This document shows positions 25,653 through 34,008 of a stretch of DNA of 64,000 nt, in pieces (positions within the stretch are counted from its first letter, which is position 1; each line of letters starts with the position of its first letter). The notes below the pieces were generated by a model, which searched no databases, was not told the DNA's origin, and saw only the letters and a list, made by a program, of their open reading frames with translations. The DNA is from Deltaproteobacteria bacterium GWA2_38_16. Lineage in GTDB: Bacteria; Bdellovibrionota; JACOXK01; 2-02-FULL-40-11. The DNA lies in the NCBI GenBank assembly GCA_001797335.1, contig MGPE01000002.1:200538-264537 (forward strand), read 5' to 3'. A program made the position numbers and the translations under genes.

Positions 25653-26195
25653 ATGCGCACTTTTCAAAAGTTTGGCATTTTCTTTTTGGCCTTTATTCTA
25701 TGTACATTCTTTCAATCCACCCTTTTTGCTAAAACTACACCCAAAAAAGCATCTACCAAGAAAACAAAAACGGCCCCTGCAAGCCATAAAACTCCCTCTT
25801 CCACTGCTAAGTTATGGGGATTAGGACCTTTTATTGGTACCGACATCGGTGTTAGTTACAAATACTGGTTTGGAGATACCTCTCCTTTTGCCGTCCAAGC
25901 GGCTTTTGGATATGATTTTAGCGATGGACTCATGCTATTTTCAGACACCCTTTACCACTTTAAAAATTTAACAGAGGTCAATTTCTTTTCTCCCGGAGAT
26001 CTTCATGCCTATACCGGAGGAGGTGTTAAAGTCACGTTTTATGAACCCACCGTTTATATTCGAATACCGGTGGGAGCTAATCTCGTCTACCACGAGCCTT
26101 ATGACTTATTTTTTGAAATCGCTCCTGCTATTAAAGTAACTCCTGCCATTGGAGGAAAAGTGGATGTCGGCCTGGGAGGCAGGTATTATTTTTAA
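25653..26195 (+). CDS. Small exported beta-barrel-like protein
   Basis: 180 residues with a signal peptide (FGIFFLAFILCTFFQSTLFA) followed by a Lys/Thr/Ser/Ala-rich linker (about 25 residues, low complexity) and a region of short amphipathic strands (GTDIGVSYKYWFG, YIRIPVGANLVYHE, KVDVGLGGRYYF). The ending GGRYYF has the C-terminal aromatic typical of outer-membrane barrels. I chose ATG 25653 because AGGAGG at 25641-25646 sits six bases before it. It is divergent from pelA and directly precedes the exonuclease gene. No specific family recognised. A lipid-A or lipoprotein-type small barrel is possible. Confidence 0.7.
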   Translation: MRTFQKFGIFFLAFILCTFFQSTLFAKTTPKKASTKKTKTAPASHKTPSSTAKLWGLGPFIGTDIGVSYKYWFGDTSPFAVQAAFGYDFSDGLMLFSDTLYHFKNLTEVNFFSPGDLHAYTGGGVKVTFYEPTVYIRIPVGANLVYHEPYDLFFEIAPAIKVTPAIGGKVDVGLGGRYYF

Positions 26196-26197
26196 TT

Positions 26198-26836
26198 ATG
26201 TCTAAGGCATCGTTATTTCAGCTTGAGTATATTATTTTTGACTTTGAAACGACAGGTCTCAACGCTGATAAGGACGATGATATTATTGAAATTGGAGCCC
26301 TAAAATTGAAAGGATCAGAACCCACAGGAGAAGTGTTTGAAACTCTGGTTCGTCCTTCTAAAAAAATCCCTTTAAAAGTATCTCAGGTTCATGGCATTAC
26401 GGACAAAGATGTCGAAAATAAACCCACCATCGAAGAAATTTTTCCAAAATTTATGAGTTTTATTGGAAATAAAATTTTAGTGGCCCACAATGCAGAGTTT
26501 GATCTATCGTTTATTAAAAAATATTTAAAGCGTTTTACTCAATTTCCTTTTAACAATTCTTGTATTGATACCTTACAACTTTCCAGACAGCTCTATTCTT
26601 ATGAAAAAGGCCATAGTTTAAGCGCTATTGCTTCTCGCTTTGAAATTAGAAAAAAAGTAGATCGACATCGCTCTTTGGGAGACTGCTATTTAACCGCTGA
26701 AATTTTCTCAGAAATGCTTAAAACATTAAAACGAAGAAAACTGGATATGCTCCATCATATTAAATCGTGTATTTTCCTCCCTCCTCCCCGAATAGCGGTT
26801 GAAGCACTCACTCAGGAGCCCTTAAGGCTCCTGTAA
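26198..26836 (+). CDS. DnaQ-like 3'-5' exonuclease
   Basis: 212 residues of the DEDDh exonuclease family. ExoI is FDFETTGL (catalytic Asp and Glu), ExoII HNAEFDLSFI, and ExoIII HRSLGDCYLTAEIF with the catalytic His and Asp. The layout matches DNA polymerase III epsilon or the PolC exonuclease-type stand-alone proofreader. The N-terminal domain covers about 180 residues and the short tail lacks an obvious polymerase-binding domain. It begins two bases after the barrel gene stop and ends directly at the P-ATPase ATG, so the three plus-strand genes are probably co-transcribed without functional relation. Confidence 0.87.
   Translation: MSKASLFQLEYIIFDFETTGLNADKDDDIIEIGALKLKGSEPTGEVFETLVRPSKKIPLKVSQVHGITDKDVENKPTIEEIFPKFMSFIGNKILVAHNAEFDLSFIKKYLKRFTQFPFNNSCIDTLQLSRQLYSYEKGHSLSAIASRFEIRKKVDRHRSLGDCYLTAEIFSEMLKTLKRRKLDMLHHIKSCIFLPPPRIAVEALTQEPLRLL
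26813..26833 (+). promoter_or_regulatory. Perfect 8-bp hairpin at the exonuclease/P-ATPase junction
   Basis: CAGGAGCC and GGCTCCTG pair around CTTAA, ending just before the exonuclease stop and three bases before the ATPase ATG. One arm contains AGGAG, the only Shine-Dalgarno-like run near that start, so the hairpin could mask it and reduce ATPase translation. No T-run follows, so it is not a classic terminator. Confidence 0.4.
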
Positions 26837-29485
26837 ATGGACTCCTCCTTTCATTTTAAAAAAATAGATACTGTCATTCAGGATTTAAAAACCAATCTAG
26901 ATGATGGGCTCATAGAAACAGAAGCTCAGGGTCGACTCATCACCTATGGATATAACATTCTACCCACCAAAGAAGGCTTTTCCATCTTTAAACTTCTTTT
27001 AAAACAATTAAAAGATTTTATGATTTTGGTCCTTATAGCCGCATCCATGGTTTCCTATCTCATTCATGACATCAAAGATGCCATCATTATTATGGCCGTT
27101 GTGATCATTAATACCCTCTTAGGTTTTCTTCAGGAGTATAAGGCAGAAAAAACGATTGAAGCCTTAAAACGCACCGCTTCCCCAAAAGCTAAAGTCATTC
27201 GAGATGGTAAATATAAGATGATCCCAACAGGGAGAATCGTTCCGGGAGATATTTTAATTCTCGAAGAAGGAGACATTGTTCAAGCCGATGGAAGAATTTT
27301 TGAAGTGGTTAATCTTTCGACTCAAGAATCGTTTCTCACAGGAGAATCTTTACCGGTTGAAAAAATGACAAGACATCTTCCTGAAAAAGCGCCTTTAGCC
27401 AGCCGCCGAAATATTATTTTTAGAGGATCCACCATTACTCAAGGACATGGAAAAGCTATTGTCACAGCCACAGGAAAATACTCAGAATTGGGAAAGATTG
27501 CTCACCTTATTACCCAAATTAAAGATAAACCCACCCCTTTGGAATTAAAACTTCAAGTATTAGGGAAAAATTTAGTCATGCTCACCGTCATCTTATGTCT
27601 ACTGATCGCCACCATTGGCATTTTACAAGGCCTCCCTGCTTTTATGATGATTGAAACAGCGATTGTCTTGGCCGTGGCGTGTATTCCAGAAGGGTTAGTC
27701 GCTGTCACAACGATTGCATTGGCTCTGGGCATCCAACGCATGGCCAAAAAAAATGCGATTATTAGACGTTTACCCGCCGTAGAAACGTTAGGATCTGTTA
27801 CCACCATTTGCTCAGATAAAACGGGAACTCTCACCGAAGGTAAAATGGCCGCTCAGTACATTTATATAGGGGATCAAATTTTACCCCTTACCGGCTCTTA
27901 TCCAATTTCTCAATTTCTCTTGGCTCATGAAGATTTAAAACTTCTTTTTACCATTGCCATGCTTTGCAACAATGCCACTCTCCAAAAAAAAGGAAATACT
28001 TGGGAAGTATTTGGAGATCCCACAGAAGGAGCTTTAAAACTTTTGGCTGTCAAAGCAGGCTTTTTAGAAGAACCTCTTTTAGAGCAATTTACCTTTGTTT
28101 CAGAAGCTCCTTTTGACGCCAGAAGAAAATGTATGAGTAAAATTTATAAAACAGCCCCTCACCCTTTTATTTTTACCAAAGGTGCACCGGAACAAATTTT
28201 TAAACTGTCTAAACCAGAGCAGCTTCAATCTCGAGAAGCAGCTGTTCGAAAAGTTACCAATGATTTTGCCTCTAAAGGATTTAGGGTCTTGGCCTTTGCC
28301 TATCGCCCTCTGACAGAAACAGATCTGGCAGCCGATATTATGACCTATGAAAATAATCTTACTTTTTTAGGGCTCATCGCCATTGCGGATCCCATTCGGG
28401 AGGAAGCCCTTTCATCCATTGAACGATGCAAACAAGCTGGCATTAAAACCATGATTGTCACCGGCGATCATCAACACACGGCAAATTATGTGGCTAAACA
28501 ATTACGCATGGTTCAAAGCGATCATGAGGTTATTAATAGCCAACGACTGGAATCCCTTCCAGATGATGAATTCGACAAAGCCGTTCGAGAGTATAAAGTT
28601 CTTTCCCGCGTTTCTCCCCATTTAAAATTAAGAATTGTAGAAAGTTTAAGACGACAAGGTGAAATTGTCGCCATGACGGGAGATGGCATTAATGATGCTC
28701 CTGCCATTAAGCGTGCCAATGTGGGCATTGCCATGGGATTAAGTGGCACGGATGTAGCCAAAGAAGCAGCAGATATTGTTTTGGCAGATGATAATTTTAC
28801 AACCATTGTTTCTGCCATTGAAGAAGGCAGAACCATTTATAGTAACATCCTAAAATTTATTCGATATCTTCTGGCTTGTAACATGGGAGAAATTTTTATG
28901 ATGCTTCTAGCCTCTCTCTTTAGGCTTCCTTTTCCCTTTTTACCCATTCAAATTTTGTGGCTCAATCTTGTAACCGACACTCCTCCCGCTTTGGCTTTAG
29001 GAGTGGATCCTGCTCCACCCGATGGCATGAAAAAACCGCCTCGCTCTCCCAAAGAACCTATTTTTTCTAAATCTCTCATGAACGATATTTTAATGAACGG
29101 ACTTGTCATGGCACTGATCACTCTAGGGATATTTTATATAGAGCTCTTTATTTTTCATGAGAGTCTTAAAAAAGCCCGAACGCTGGCTTTTGCTACCACG
29201 GTCTTAGTACAACTTCTTCATGCATTTAATTGTCAAAGCCATGAAAAATCTATTTTTTCTATTGGCCTTTTTACCAATAAATATTTACTGGGGGGGATCC
29301 TTTTCTCTTTAGTACTTTTGCTCATTGGCATGTATCTTCCCTGGTTAAAAGATATTTTTGGACAAGAAGGTTTAACTCTCAAAGATTGGATATTTAGTTT
29401 TTTTGCATCGTGTGGAATTTTAGTGTCCGTAGAAATTCAAAAATGGGTTCGATCACATCAAATATTTAATCAAAAGAGTCGATAA
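26837..29485 (+). CDS. P-type cation ATPase (Ca2+/P2-like)
   Basis: An 882-residue P-type ATPase that pumps a cation, most likely Ca2+, out of the cytoplasm. It has the TGES actuator loop (168-171), the phosphorylated Asp327 in CSDKTGTLTEG, KGAPEQIF (nucleotide binding) and TGDGINDAPAIKRANVGIAMG (hinge). The membrane motifs ACIPEGLVAV (M4) and NLVTDTPPALALGVDP (M6) resemble SERCA/PMCA-type pumps rather than Cu or K pumps. Length is normal. Its final codons (SHQIFNQKSR) and stop are encoded by the first copy of the 39-bp direct repeat (29448-29489), so its 3' end marks the boundary of the inserted region. Confidence 0.92.
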   Translation: MDSSFHFKKIDTVIQDLKTNLDDGLIETEAQGRLITYGYNILPTKEGFSIFKLLLKQLKDFMILVLIAASMVSYLIHDIKDAIIIMAVVIINTLLGFLQEYKAEKTIEALKRTASPKAKVIRDGKYKMIPTGRIVPGDILILEEGDIVQADGRIFEVVNLSTQESFLTGESLPVEKMTRHLPEKAPLASRRNIIFRGSTITQGHGKAIVTATGKYSELGKIAHLITQIKDKPTPLELKLQVLGKNLVMLTVILCLLIATIGILQGLPAFMMIETAIVLAVACIPEGLVAVTTIALALGIQRMAKKNAIIRRLPAVETLGSVTTICSDKTGTLTEGKMAAQYIYIGDQILPLTGSYPISQFLLAHEDLKLLFTIAMLCNNATLQKKGNTWEVFGDPTEGALKLLAVKAGFLEEPLLEQFTFVSEAPFDARRKCMSKIYKTAPHPFIFTKGAPEQIFKLSKPEQLQSREAAVRKVTNDFASKGFRVLAFAYRPLTETDLAADIMTYENNLTFLGLIAIADPIREEALSSIERCKQAGIKTMIVTGDHQHTANYVAKQLRMVQSDHEVINSQRLESLPDDEFDKAVREYKVLSRVSPHLKLRIVESLRRQGEIVAMTGDGINDAPAIKRANVGIAMGLSGTDVAKEAADIVLADDNFTTIVSAIEEGRTIYSNILKFIRYLLACNMGEIFMMLLASLFRLPFPFLPIQILWLNLVTDTPPALALGVDPAPPDGMKKPPRSPKEPIFSKSLMNDILMNGLVMALITLGIFYIELFIFHESLKKARTLAFATTVLVQLLHAFNCQSHEKSIFSIGLFTNKYLLGGILFSLVLLLIGMYLPWLKDIFGQEGLTLKDWIFSFFASCGILVSVEIQKWVRSHQIFNQKSR

Positions 29486-29489
29486 TTTA
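29448..29489. repeat. 39-bp direct repeat, copy 1 (3' end of P-ATPase)
   Basis: Starts TTCGATCACATC and ends AGAGTCGATAAT (39 bases), then TTTA, which copy 2 shares. It encodes the last residues of the P-ATPase. The core contains a perfect AAATATTT palindrome and TCGA near both ends. Identical over 42 bases to 31870-31911 and over 39 bases to 32657-32695. Confidence 0.9.
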
Positions 29490-29531
29490 AAAGTGAAGTA
29501 TCTTGAGCCTCTTCTCCGCTATAAACTTAAG

Positions 29532-31628
29532 CTAAAGGTTATTCGAAATATCTTCTAATTGAAGTTTGCTTTGAGAATGCGTGTGCTTAATGACTTTTTT
29601 CGTAAGTTCAATGGCTTTTTGAGGATTAATATAGCCGCTTGTTTTGACTCTTCCTTTTAATGACTCAGTTTTTGTCACCGCCATTAGAATAATTGATTTT
29701 ACGATTACGGGTGAAATTTTATCAAGATTAAAGCCAGCTTTTAAAAAAAGATCATATATAACTGAAGAAAGCTTTGAAACTTGTGCAGCAGCAGAAGAAG
29801 TGCCACCGATAACTGTCCTTCGGGTCCTTTGATCCTGCGGATCTAATAAGTTCAACTCGTCTCCCTTGGCTGCAACGTCAACCATGTCTGGACTCCAATT
29901 AGAGTAAGTTGATAACTTGCCTTGCTGAGTGACTGAAGCAACGATAATAACATTATCTAAATGATGTGCATTTTGAGGAAAGATTGGACGAATGAGCTCA
30001 GATGCTTCCCCTGAATTACCTGCTCCCACTACAAATAATAAATTATCTTTTTCTTTTTTTATTCTTTCTAGAGCTTTATTTAAGTTTTCATGAGACGGTC
30101 TGTATTCGTTATTTAAGAAATCTAGAATATCTTTATGGCCAGTGACTTTAATATTAAAATGCAGAGCTATTTCCTTGAAATCCATTTCATCTAAGTCAGC
30201 CAAATCTTGCCAAAATTCAATGCTTGTCTCTTCCCAATCCCTAAAGTAGCGTAACTGAGGATGTAGCCCCATTCCAAAGCTCATATTAAGAACTTTTATT
30301 CCATTTTTCCTAAGATTTTTAAAAATGAGATCAAAATCAGGGATGGGATCATACGAAGTTAATCCGAATTTAATACCCAGCATTGAAATATCTTGCAAAA
30401 GTTCGGGATGGAGAGAGTAAAAATCATTATCACAATCTGAAGTAACGCAAATACCCATCATCTTTGTACCATGGGCATCATCTATAGGGATTAAATTATC
30501 ATAGGGGAGTCCCGATGCATCTTGTAGATTTACACCACATGCATCATCGATAAATCCATTATCATCATTATCCTTACCGTCTATTTCTTCATTTGTATTT
30601 TTCCAATAATGGGAAACAATATCTTTGTGATTAAAATCAAATCCAGTGTCCATAACAGCTAATAAGGGGTGATTTTTGGAAAATAATTTTTCCTTTTCTA
30701 CTTTTGCTGTTTTTTGTTCAATAAAATGTTCCCCATCCCAGGTAATCGCAAAATTTAAAAGGATACCATCTTGGTAAAGTGCCTTAACTCTTCTAGCCAG
30801 GCGATCACCTTCATATTCAATCATTTCAGACGTTTCTAAATCATTCTTTTCATAGTTAAATTCTTTTTTGGAAATAAGTAATCCTTTAAAATAATAATTA
30901 ACTTGCTTAATCCTTTCACCCATTGCTATTTTTTCTTTAATGGTTTCAATTTTATAATATTCACTTCCATCTTCAAAATAGATTTGAACATAGCTAATAA
31001 ACAGACCCAGCTCAGTAGGTGATTTATGACTTATATATTTGTAAAGTATTTCAGATGAATTAAAAGGGTTATATGAAATTATAAAAAATGTATCTTTTTC
31101 ATCACGAAACGTTTCTTGGGATTTTACAAGAATGTCATTAATGAATACTCTTTCATATTGATGGCCATCTTTTGAAAAATAATCAGTAAGCTTCCATTGT
31201 TTTGAATCCTTATATTCTTCGGCAATACGATGCTCATCTTTCTCGTATTCTTTGTGTAAAATATTTCCATCTGGGTCTTTAATTAACTTGATCTTTTCAT
31301 GAAGCGTTTCTTTATCTAAGAGACGGATGATGATTTTTAATAATTTTTCATTTGGATCATATTGAGAAGTCTTTTCTTCAGTTGTGGTGTCTTCAATCTT
31401 TTCGATGCGAAAAAGTTGATCAAACATGTTGTAATATTTTTTTATTAAGATTCCATCTTCATAAGATTTCCTAATTTTGACTGCAAGAATCCCCTTAGAT
31501 GATGTAATTCGCTCTTCTGTTCCTTGATTTATGTCCAAATCAAAATTTGTTTGAGCATATGAAATGCCCATGCTTACATTGAGGACAATAAGCATTGTTA
31601 TAAAATGATAGCTAATGTTGCGCCACAT
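29532..31628 (-). CDS. Exported subtilisin-family (S8) serine protease
   Basis: 698 residues with a signal peptide (HFITMLIVLNVSMGISYA). The N-terminal 300 residues are strand-rich, with YD-like repeats (KIRKSYEDGILIKKYYNMFD, EHRIAEEYKDSKQW) reminiscent of MORN or RHS-like modules. The protease domain follows with the triad Asp327 (AVMDTGFDF), His386 (DAHGTKM) and Ser611 (GGTSSAA). An acidic segment, GKDNDDNGFIDDA, is the calcium loop common in bacterial S8 enzymes. It is the only gene between repeat copies 1 and 2, which suggests it is cargo of an inserted cassette. Substrate unknown; predation or nutrition are possible roles for an exported protease. Confidence 0.85.
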   Translation of the reverse strand: MWRNISYHFITMLIVLNVSMGISYAQTNFDLDINQGTEERITSSKGILAVKIRKSYEDGILIKKYYNMFDQLFRIEKIEDTTTEEKTSQYDPNEKLLKIIIRLLDKETLHEKIKLIKDPDGNILHKEYEKDEHRIAEEYKDSKQWKLTDYFSKDGHQYERVFINDILVKSQETFRDEKDTFFIISYNPFNSSEILYKYISHKSPTELGLFISYVQIYFEDGSEYYKIETIKEKIAMGERIKQVNYYFKGLLISKKEFNYEKNDLETSEMIEYEGDRLARRVKALYQDGILLNFAITWDGEHFIEQKTAKVEKEKLFSKNHPLLAVMDTGFDFNHKDIVSHYWKNTNEEIDGKDNDDNGFIDDACGVNLQDASGLPYDNLIPIDDAHGTKMMGICVTSDCDNDFYSLHPELLQDISMLGIKFGLTSYDPIPDFDLIFKNLRKNGIKVLNMSFGMGLHPQLRYFRDWEETSIEFWQDLADLDEMDFKEIALHFNIKVTGHKDILDFLNNEYRPSHENLNKALERIKKEKDNLLFVVGAGNSGEASELIRPIFPQNAHHLDNVIIVASVTQQGKLSTYSNWSPDMVDVAAKGDELNLLDPQDQRTRRTVIGGTSSAAAQVSKLSSVIYDLFLKAGFNLDKISPVIVKSIILMAVTKTESLKGRVKTSGYINPQKAIELTKKVIKHTHSQSKLQLEDISNNL

Positions 31629-31863
31629 ATATTTTCTTAATTATAGATAGAGCAAAATTCATGCCACTCACTAGCCTAATAAGTAAGAATATTCATAAAT
31701 AATATCAAGGTGTTATAATAAGACAGCTATGGGCTAAATATAGTTAAATAAAAATGACGTAAATTGTCACACAAATGCCAAGGTTTATTGCATTTTCATC
31801 TGCTACTGATTCAGGGCAGAACCAAACCTGTAATCACTGCTTCTCTAAATCAAAGTCGGGGGG
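31629..31863. other. Non-coding end of the protease cassette
   Basis: AT-rich stretch upstream of the protease gene, where its promoter should lie on the minus strand. I see no reading frame or RNA gene. TGAC-N7-GTCA near 31763-31777 is a short inverted repeat. The run TCAAAGTCGGGGGG just before copy 2 resembles half of the 30-bp palindrome at 9378. Confidence 0.4.
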
Positions 31864-31911
31864 TTTAGATTCGATCACATCAAATATTTAATCAAAAGAG
31901 TCGATAATTTA
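31864..31911. repeat. 39-bp direct repeat, copy 2 (internal)
   Basis: Same 39-bp core as copy 1 (31870-31908). Its left flank TTTAGA matches the left flank of copy 3 and its right flank TTTA matches that of copy 1. It is therefore a junction with cassette ends on both sides and lies in no gene. Confidence 0.9.
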
Positions 31912-31945
31912 TCAGTTGTACATATGTGAGTTAGGAAAACTTTAG

Positions 31946-31974
31946 TTGACAGAATGTCTTATTTATGAGACATT
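31946..31974 (+). promoter_or_regulatory. TTGACA box and operator palindrome of the second toxin-antitoxin pair
   Basis: TTGACA at 31946-31951 is followed by the perfect inverted repeat AATGTCT-N8-AGACATT (31953-31974), which ends on the base before the toxin GTG. The antitoxin HTH is the likely ligand (autorepression). No good -10 is seen, and a start here would give an almost leaderless message. Confidence 0.55.
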
Positions 31975-32295
31975 GTGCAAGTGATTACTCCCCTAAGGCA
32001 GTGCGAGCGAGAATTGGCAGACTTTCCGAAAGTCATTCGAGAAGATCTCGCTGATGTGTTAGCAAGATTAGAAGAAGGACATATGCTTTCCATGCCTCTT
32101 TCTCGTCCCATGCCAAGTATTGGGAAAGGAGTTCATGAGCTTAGGTTTCGAGATCGATCCGGAATTTATAGGGTCATTTACGTGATCATTAAATCAGGGG
32201 TTATTTATTTGTTACATGCGTTTAAAAAGACAACTATGGAAACTCCACTTCATAATATGGAAGTAGCTAAAAAACGATTAAAGGAGGTCATTTAA
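31975..32295 (+). CDS. RelE/Gp49-like toxin (HigB family)
   Basis: 106 residues of the phage-derived Gp49/HigB-type toxin family. It has LADFPKVIREDLADVLARLEEG (helical N-terminus), KGVHELRFRDRSGIYRVIYV (catalytic sheet) and the family C-terminus LLHAFKKTTMETPLHNMEVA. The predicted activity is ribosome-associated mRNA cleavage. The start is GTG 31975, directly after the operator palindrome and without a Shine-Dalgarno site; no ATG fits. The antitoxin starts two bases after its stop. The pair is the only content between repeat copies 2 and 3. It is not closely related in sequence to the toxin at 9512. Confidence 0.85.
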   Translation: MQVITPLRQCERELADFPKVIREDLADVLARLEEGHMLSMPLSRPMPSIGKGVHELRFRDRSGIYRVIYVIIKSGVIYLLHAFKKTTMETPLHNMEVAKKRLKEVI

Positions 32296-32297
32296 AT

Positions 32298-32579
32298 ATG
32301 AAAAAAACTTCAGGATATGATCTAGCCAAAAAACTAAATATTTCTCCATCCCGCGGAATGGAAGCGGTTCTTAAAGCCCAACTTATTACGGCCGTACTTA
32401 GAGAAATAAAAAGACAACGCCTCACGCATGCACAAATAGCAGAAAGATCAGGCCTTCCTAGAAGTGCCGTAACGGGAATCTTATCGGGAAGCCTTCAGAA
32501 GATTACTATTGATCGGATATTAAGACTTATTGAGGCGGTAAATTTAACTACAGAAATCAAACTTAAAAAAGCCGCATAA
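32298..32579 (+). CDS. XRE-family antitoxin (HigA-2-like)
   Basis: 93-residue helix-turn-helix antitoxin. The HTH spans about residues 45-75 (LTHAQIAERSGLPRSAVTGI, then LSGSLQKITIDRILRLIEAV). The N-terminal part (SGYDLAKKLNISPSRGMEAV) is like HigA-2 antitoxins paired with Gp49-type toxins. AAGGAGG upstream (in the toxin end) gives a strong start. It should neutralise the toxin and bind the 31953-31974 palindrome. A GGATGAC-type hairpin follows 15 bases after its stop. Confidence 0.85.
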   Translation: MKKTSGYDLAKKLNISPSRGMEAVLKAQLITAVLREIKRQRLTHAQIAERSGLPRSAVTGILSGSLQKITIDRILRLIEAVNLTTEIKLKKAA

Positions 32580-32593
32580 CAGCATGCAACTTT

Positions 32594-32624
32594 GAGATCC
32601 TTCGGGCTTTGCCCTCAGGATGAC
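32594..32624. repeat. GATCC...GGATGAC palindromic element after the second antitoxin
   Basis: A two-step hairpin: ATCCT pairs with AGGAT and, inside, GGGC with GCCC around TTT. The GGATGAC ending is shared with 9378 and 10106. It may end the toxin-antitoxin transcript. Confidence 0.65.
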
Positions 32625-32650
32625 AATAAACGAAGTTAATAACCATTGGA

Positions 32651-32695
32651 TTTAGATTCGATCACATCAAATATTTAATCAAAAGAGTCGATAAT
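32651..32695. repeat. 39-bp direct repeat, copy 3 (3' end of mgtE)
   Basis: Same core as copies 1 and 2 (32657-32695), with the left flank TTTAGA shared with copy 2 (45 bases identical). Read on the minus strand it encodes the last residues of MgtE (LSTLLIKYLM) and its stop, which look like a normal MgtE C-terminus. This copy therefore probably marks the original site. Confidence 0.9.
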
Positions 32696-34008
32696 CCTAA
32701 AAAGAAAAAGAATCCAAAGCAGTCTGTAAAAGTTGTTACAATAACCGTAGATGCAATAGCAGGATCAATTTTTAATGCTTTCATCCCCAGAGGCACTAAA
32801 ACTCCAGCCGCTCCAGCCACAAATAAGTTACCAATCATAGCCAGCATCAACACAAATCCAAGCATGGGCATCCCTTTCCAATAATACGCAATCACAGCCA
32901 CAATGATGCCATTAATCACCCCATTGGCAACGCCCACCCAGATTTCTTTTATTAAGGCTTTCTTCATTTCTTTAAACGTCAATTCTCCCAACGCAATTCC
33001 TCGGATAATGATGGTTAAGGTTTGGGTCGCCGCATTGCCACCCATGCCTGCAACAACGGGTAAAAACGCAGCCAGCATGACCACCTTTTGAATGGTCCCT
33101 TCAAAAAAACCAACTACTTGAGCTGCCAAAACAGCCGTGGCTAGATTAATAATAAGCCAGGGAGCTCTGTTCTTAATAGAACTTCTAATAGGCGTAAATA
33201 CCCGCTCATCTTTTTCAACCCCAGACATTCGGTATAAATCCTGAGTCGCTTCTTCTTGAATAACATTAATCACATCATCAATGGTTACCACTCCCAACAA
33301 TTTTTTATTCTCATCCACTACAGGAATAGCCAAAAAATTAAACCGTTTAATAAGCTGTGCCACTTCTGTTTGCGGTTGATTGACCGTTATAGAAATCACA
33401 TTGCTATCCATAATGTCTTTAAGAAGAACTGTCCCTTGAGACATCAAAAGCTGTCTTAAAGAAACAATGCCCATCAAGTGACGCCCCTCGTCTACCACAT
33501 ACAAATAAAATACCATTTCTAGCTGTGTTTTGGTTCGAAGCAGCTCAATCGCTTTATTAATGGTAGAATCCTGAGAGAGCGTAAAAAAATTGGGATTCAT
33601 AATCCCACCGGCCGTATTTTTCCCATAGGTAAGCAATTTTAAAATCTGTGTTTTTTTGACAGGATCCAGCTTATCCAAAAACCATTGAGATTGTTCTTGA
33701 GGAAGCTTTCCCATTAAATCAGCCGCATCATCTGGCTGAAGCTTTTGAATCAAATCCAAAGCGACCTCTAAAGAAATATTATGAAAAATTTCTTCTAAAA
33801 CCTCTTGAGATAAATCTCGAATGGTTTGAGAAACAACTTTTTGATGAAATAAAAGATTAAAAAAAGCACTCTTTTGAGAGGCATCTAATTTCGAAAAAAT
33901 AAGCTGAATTTCCGATGGAGAAGATGTTCTTAAAATTTTCTCAAGTTTTTCAGAAGCTCCCACTCGAAGAAGCTTAGAAATAATTTTTACGAGGACTCCG
34001 TTTTCCAT
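32662..34008 (-). CDS. mgtE: MgtE-type magnesium channel
   Basis: 448-residue inner-membrane Mg2+ channel. The N-domain of superhelical repeats (residues 15-125) includes LQPDDAADLMGKLP. Two CBS domains run from about 130 to 255 (SLRQLLMSQGTVLLKDIMDS, FNFLAIPVVDENKKLLGVVT). Five membrane helices follow from about 280, with the family signature GMGGNAATQTLTIIIRGIALG. The N and CBS domains sense cytosolic Mg2+ and gate the pore. Its start overlaps the preceding response regulator by 22 bases, an unusual coupling. The last residues and stop lie in repeat copy 3. Confidence 0.95.
   Translation of the reverse strand: MENGVLVKIISKLLRVGASEKLEKILRTSSPSEIQLIFSKLDASQKSAFFNLLFHQKVVSQTIRDLSQEVLEEIFHNISLEVALDLIQKLQPDDAADLMGKLPQEQSQWFLDKLDPVKKTQILKLLTYGKNTAGGIMNPNFFTLSQDSTINKAIELLRTKTQLEMVFYLYVVDEGRHLMGIVSLRQLLMSQGTVLLKDIMDSNVISITVNQPQTEVAQLIKRFNFLAIPVVDENKKLLGVVTIDDVINVIQEEATQDLYRMSGVEKDERVFTPIRSSIKNRAPWLIINLATAVLAAQVVGFFEGTIQKVVMLAAFLPVVAGMGGNAATQTLTIIIRGIALGELTFKEMKKALIKEIWVGVANGVINGIIVAVIAYYWKGMPMLGFVLMLAMIGNLFVAGAAGVLVPLGMKALKIDPAIASTVIVTTFTDCFGFFFFLGLSTLLIKYLM

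Larger units (their letters stand above)
29486..32656. mobile_element. Putative tandem cassette insertion between P-ATPase and mgtE
   Basis: Two segments, 29487-31869 (protease) and 31909-32656 (toxin-antitoxin), each lie between copies of the same 39-bp repeat, and both begin with TTTA and end with TTTAGA. If both are removed with one repeat each, the P-ATPase and mgtE genes become convergent neighbours sharing one 39-bp end, a common arrangement in this compact genome. No integrase, transposase or terminal inverted repeats are seen, so the mechanism is unknown. Mobility is inferred. Confidence 0.55.

Noticed and set aside
26813..26833. Rho-independent terminator
   Set aside because: There is no T-run after the hairpin, and the next gene starts three bases later on the same strand.
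29448..32695. Integron attC sites
   Set aside because: The repeats lack the RYYYAAC/GTTRRRY core ends and long folded structure of attC, and no integron integrase is in the window.
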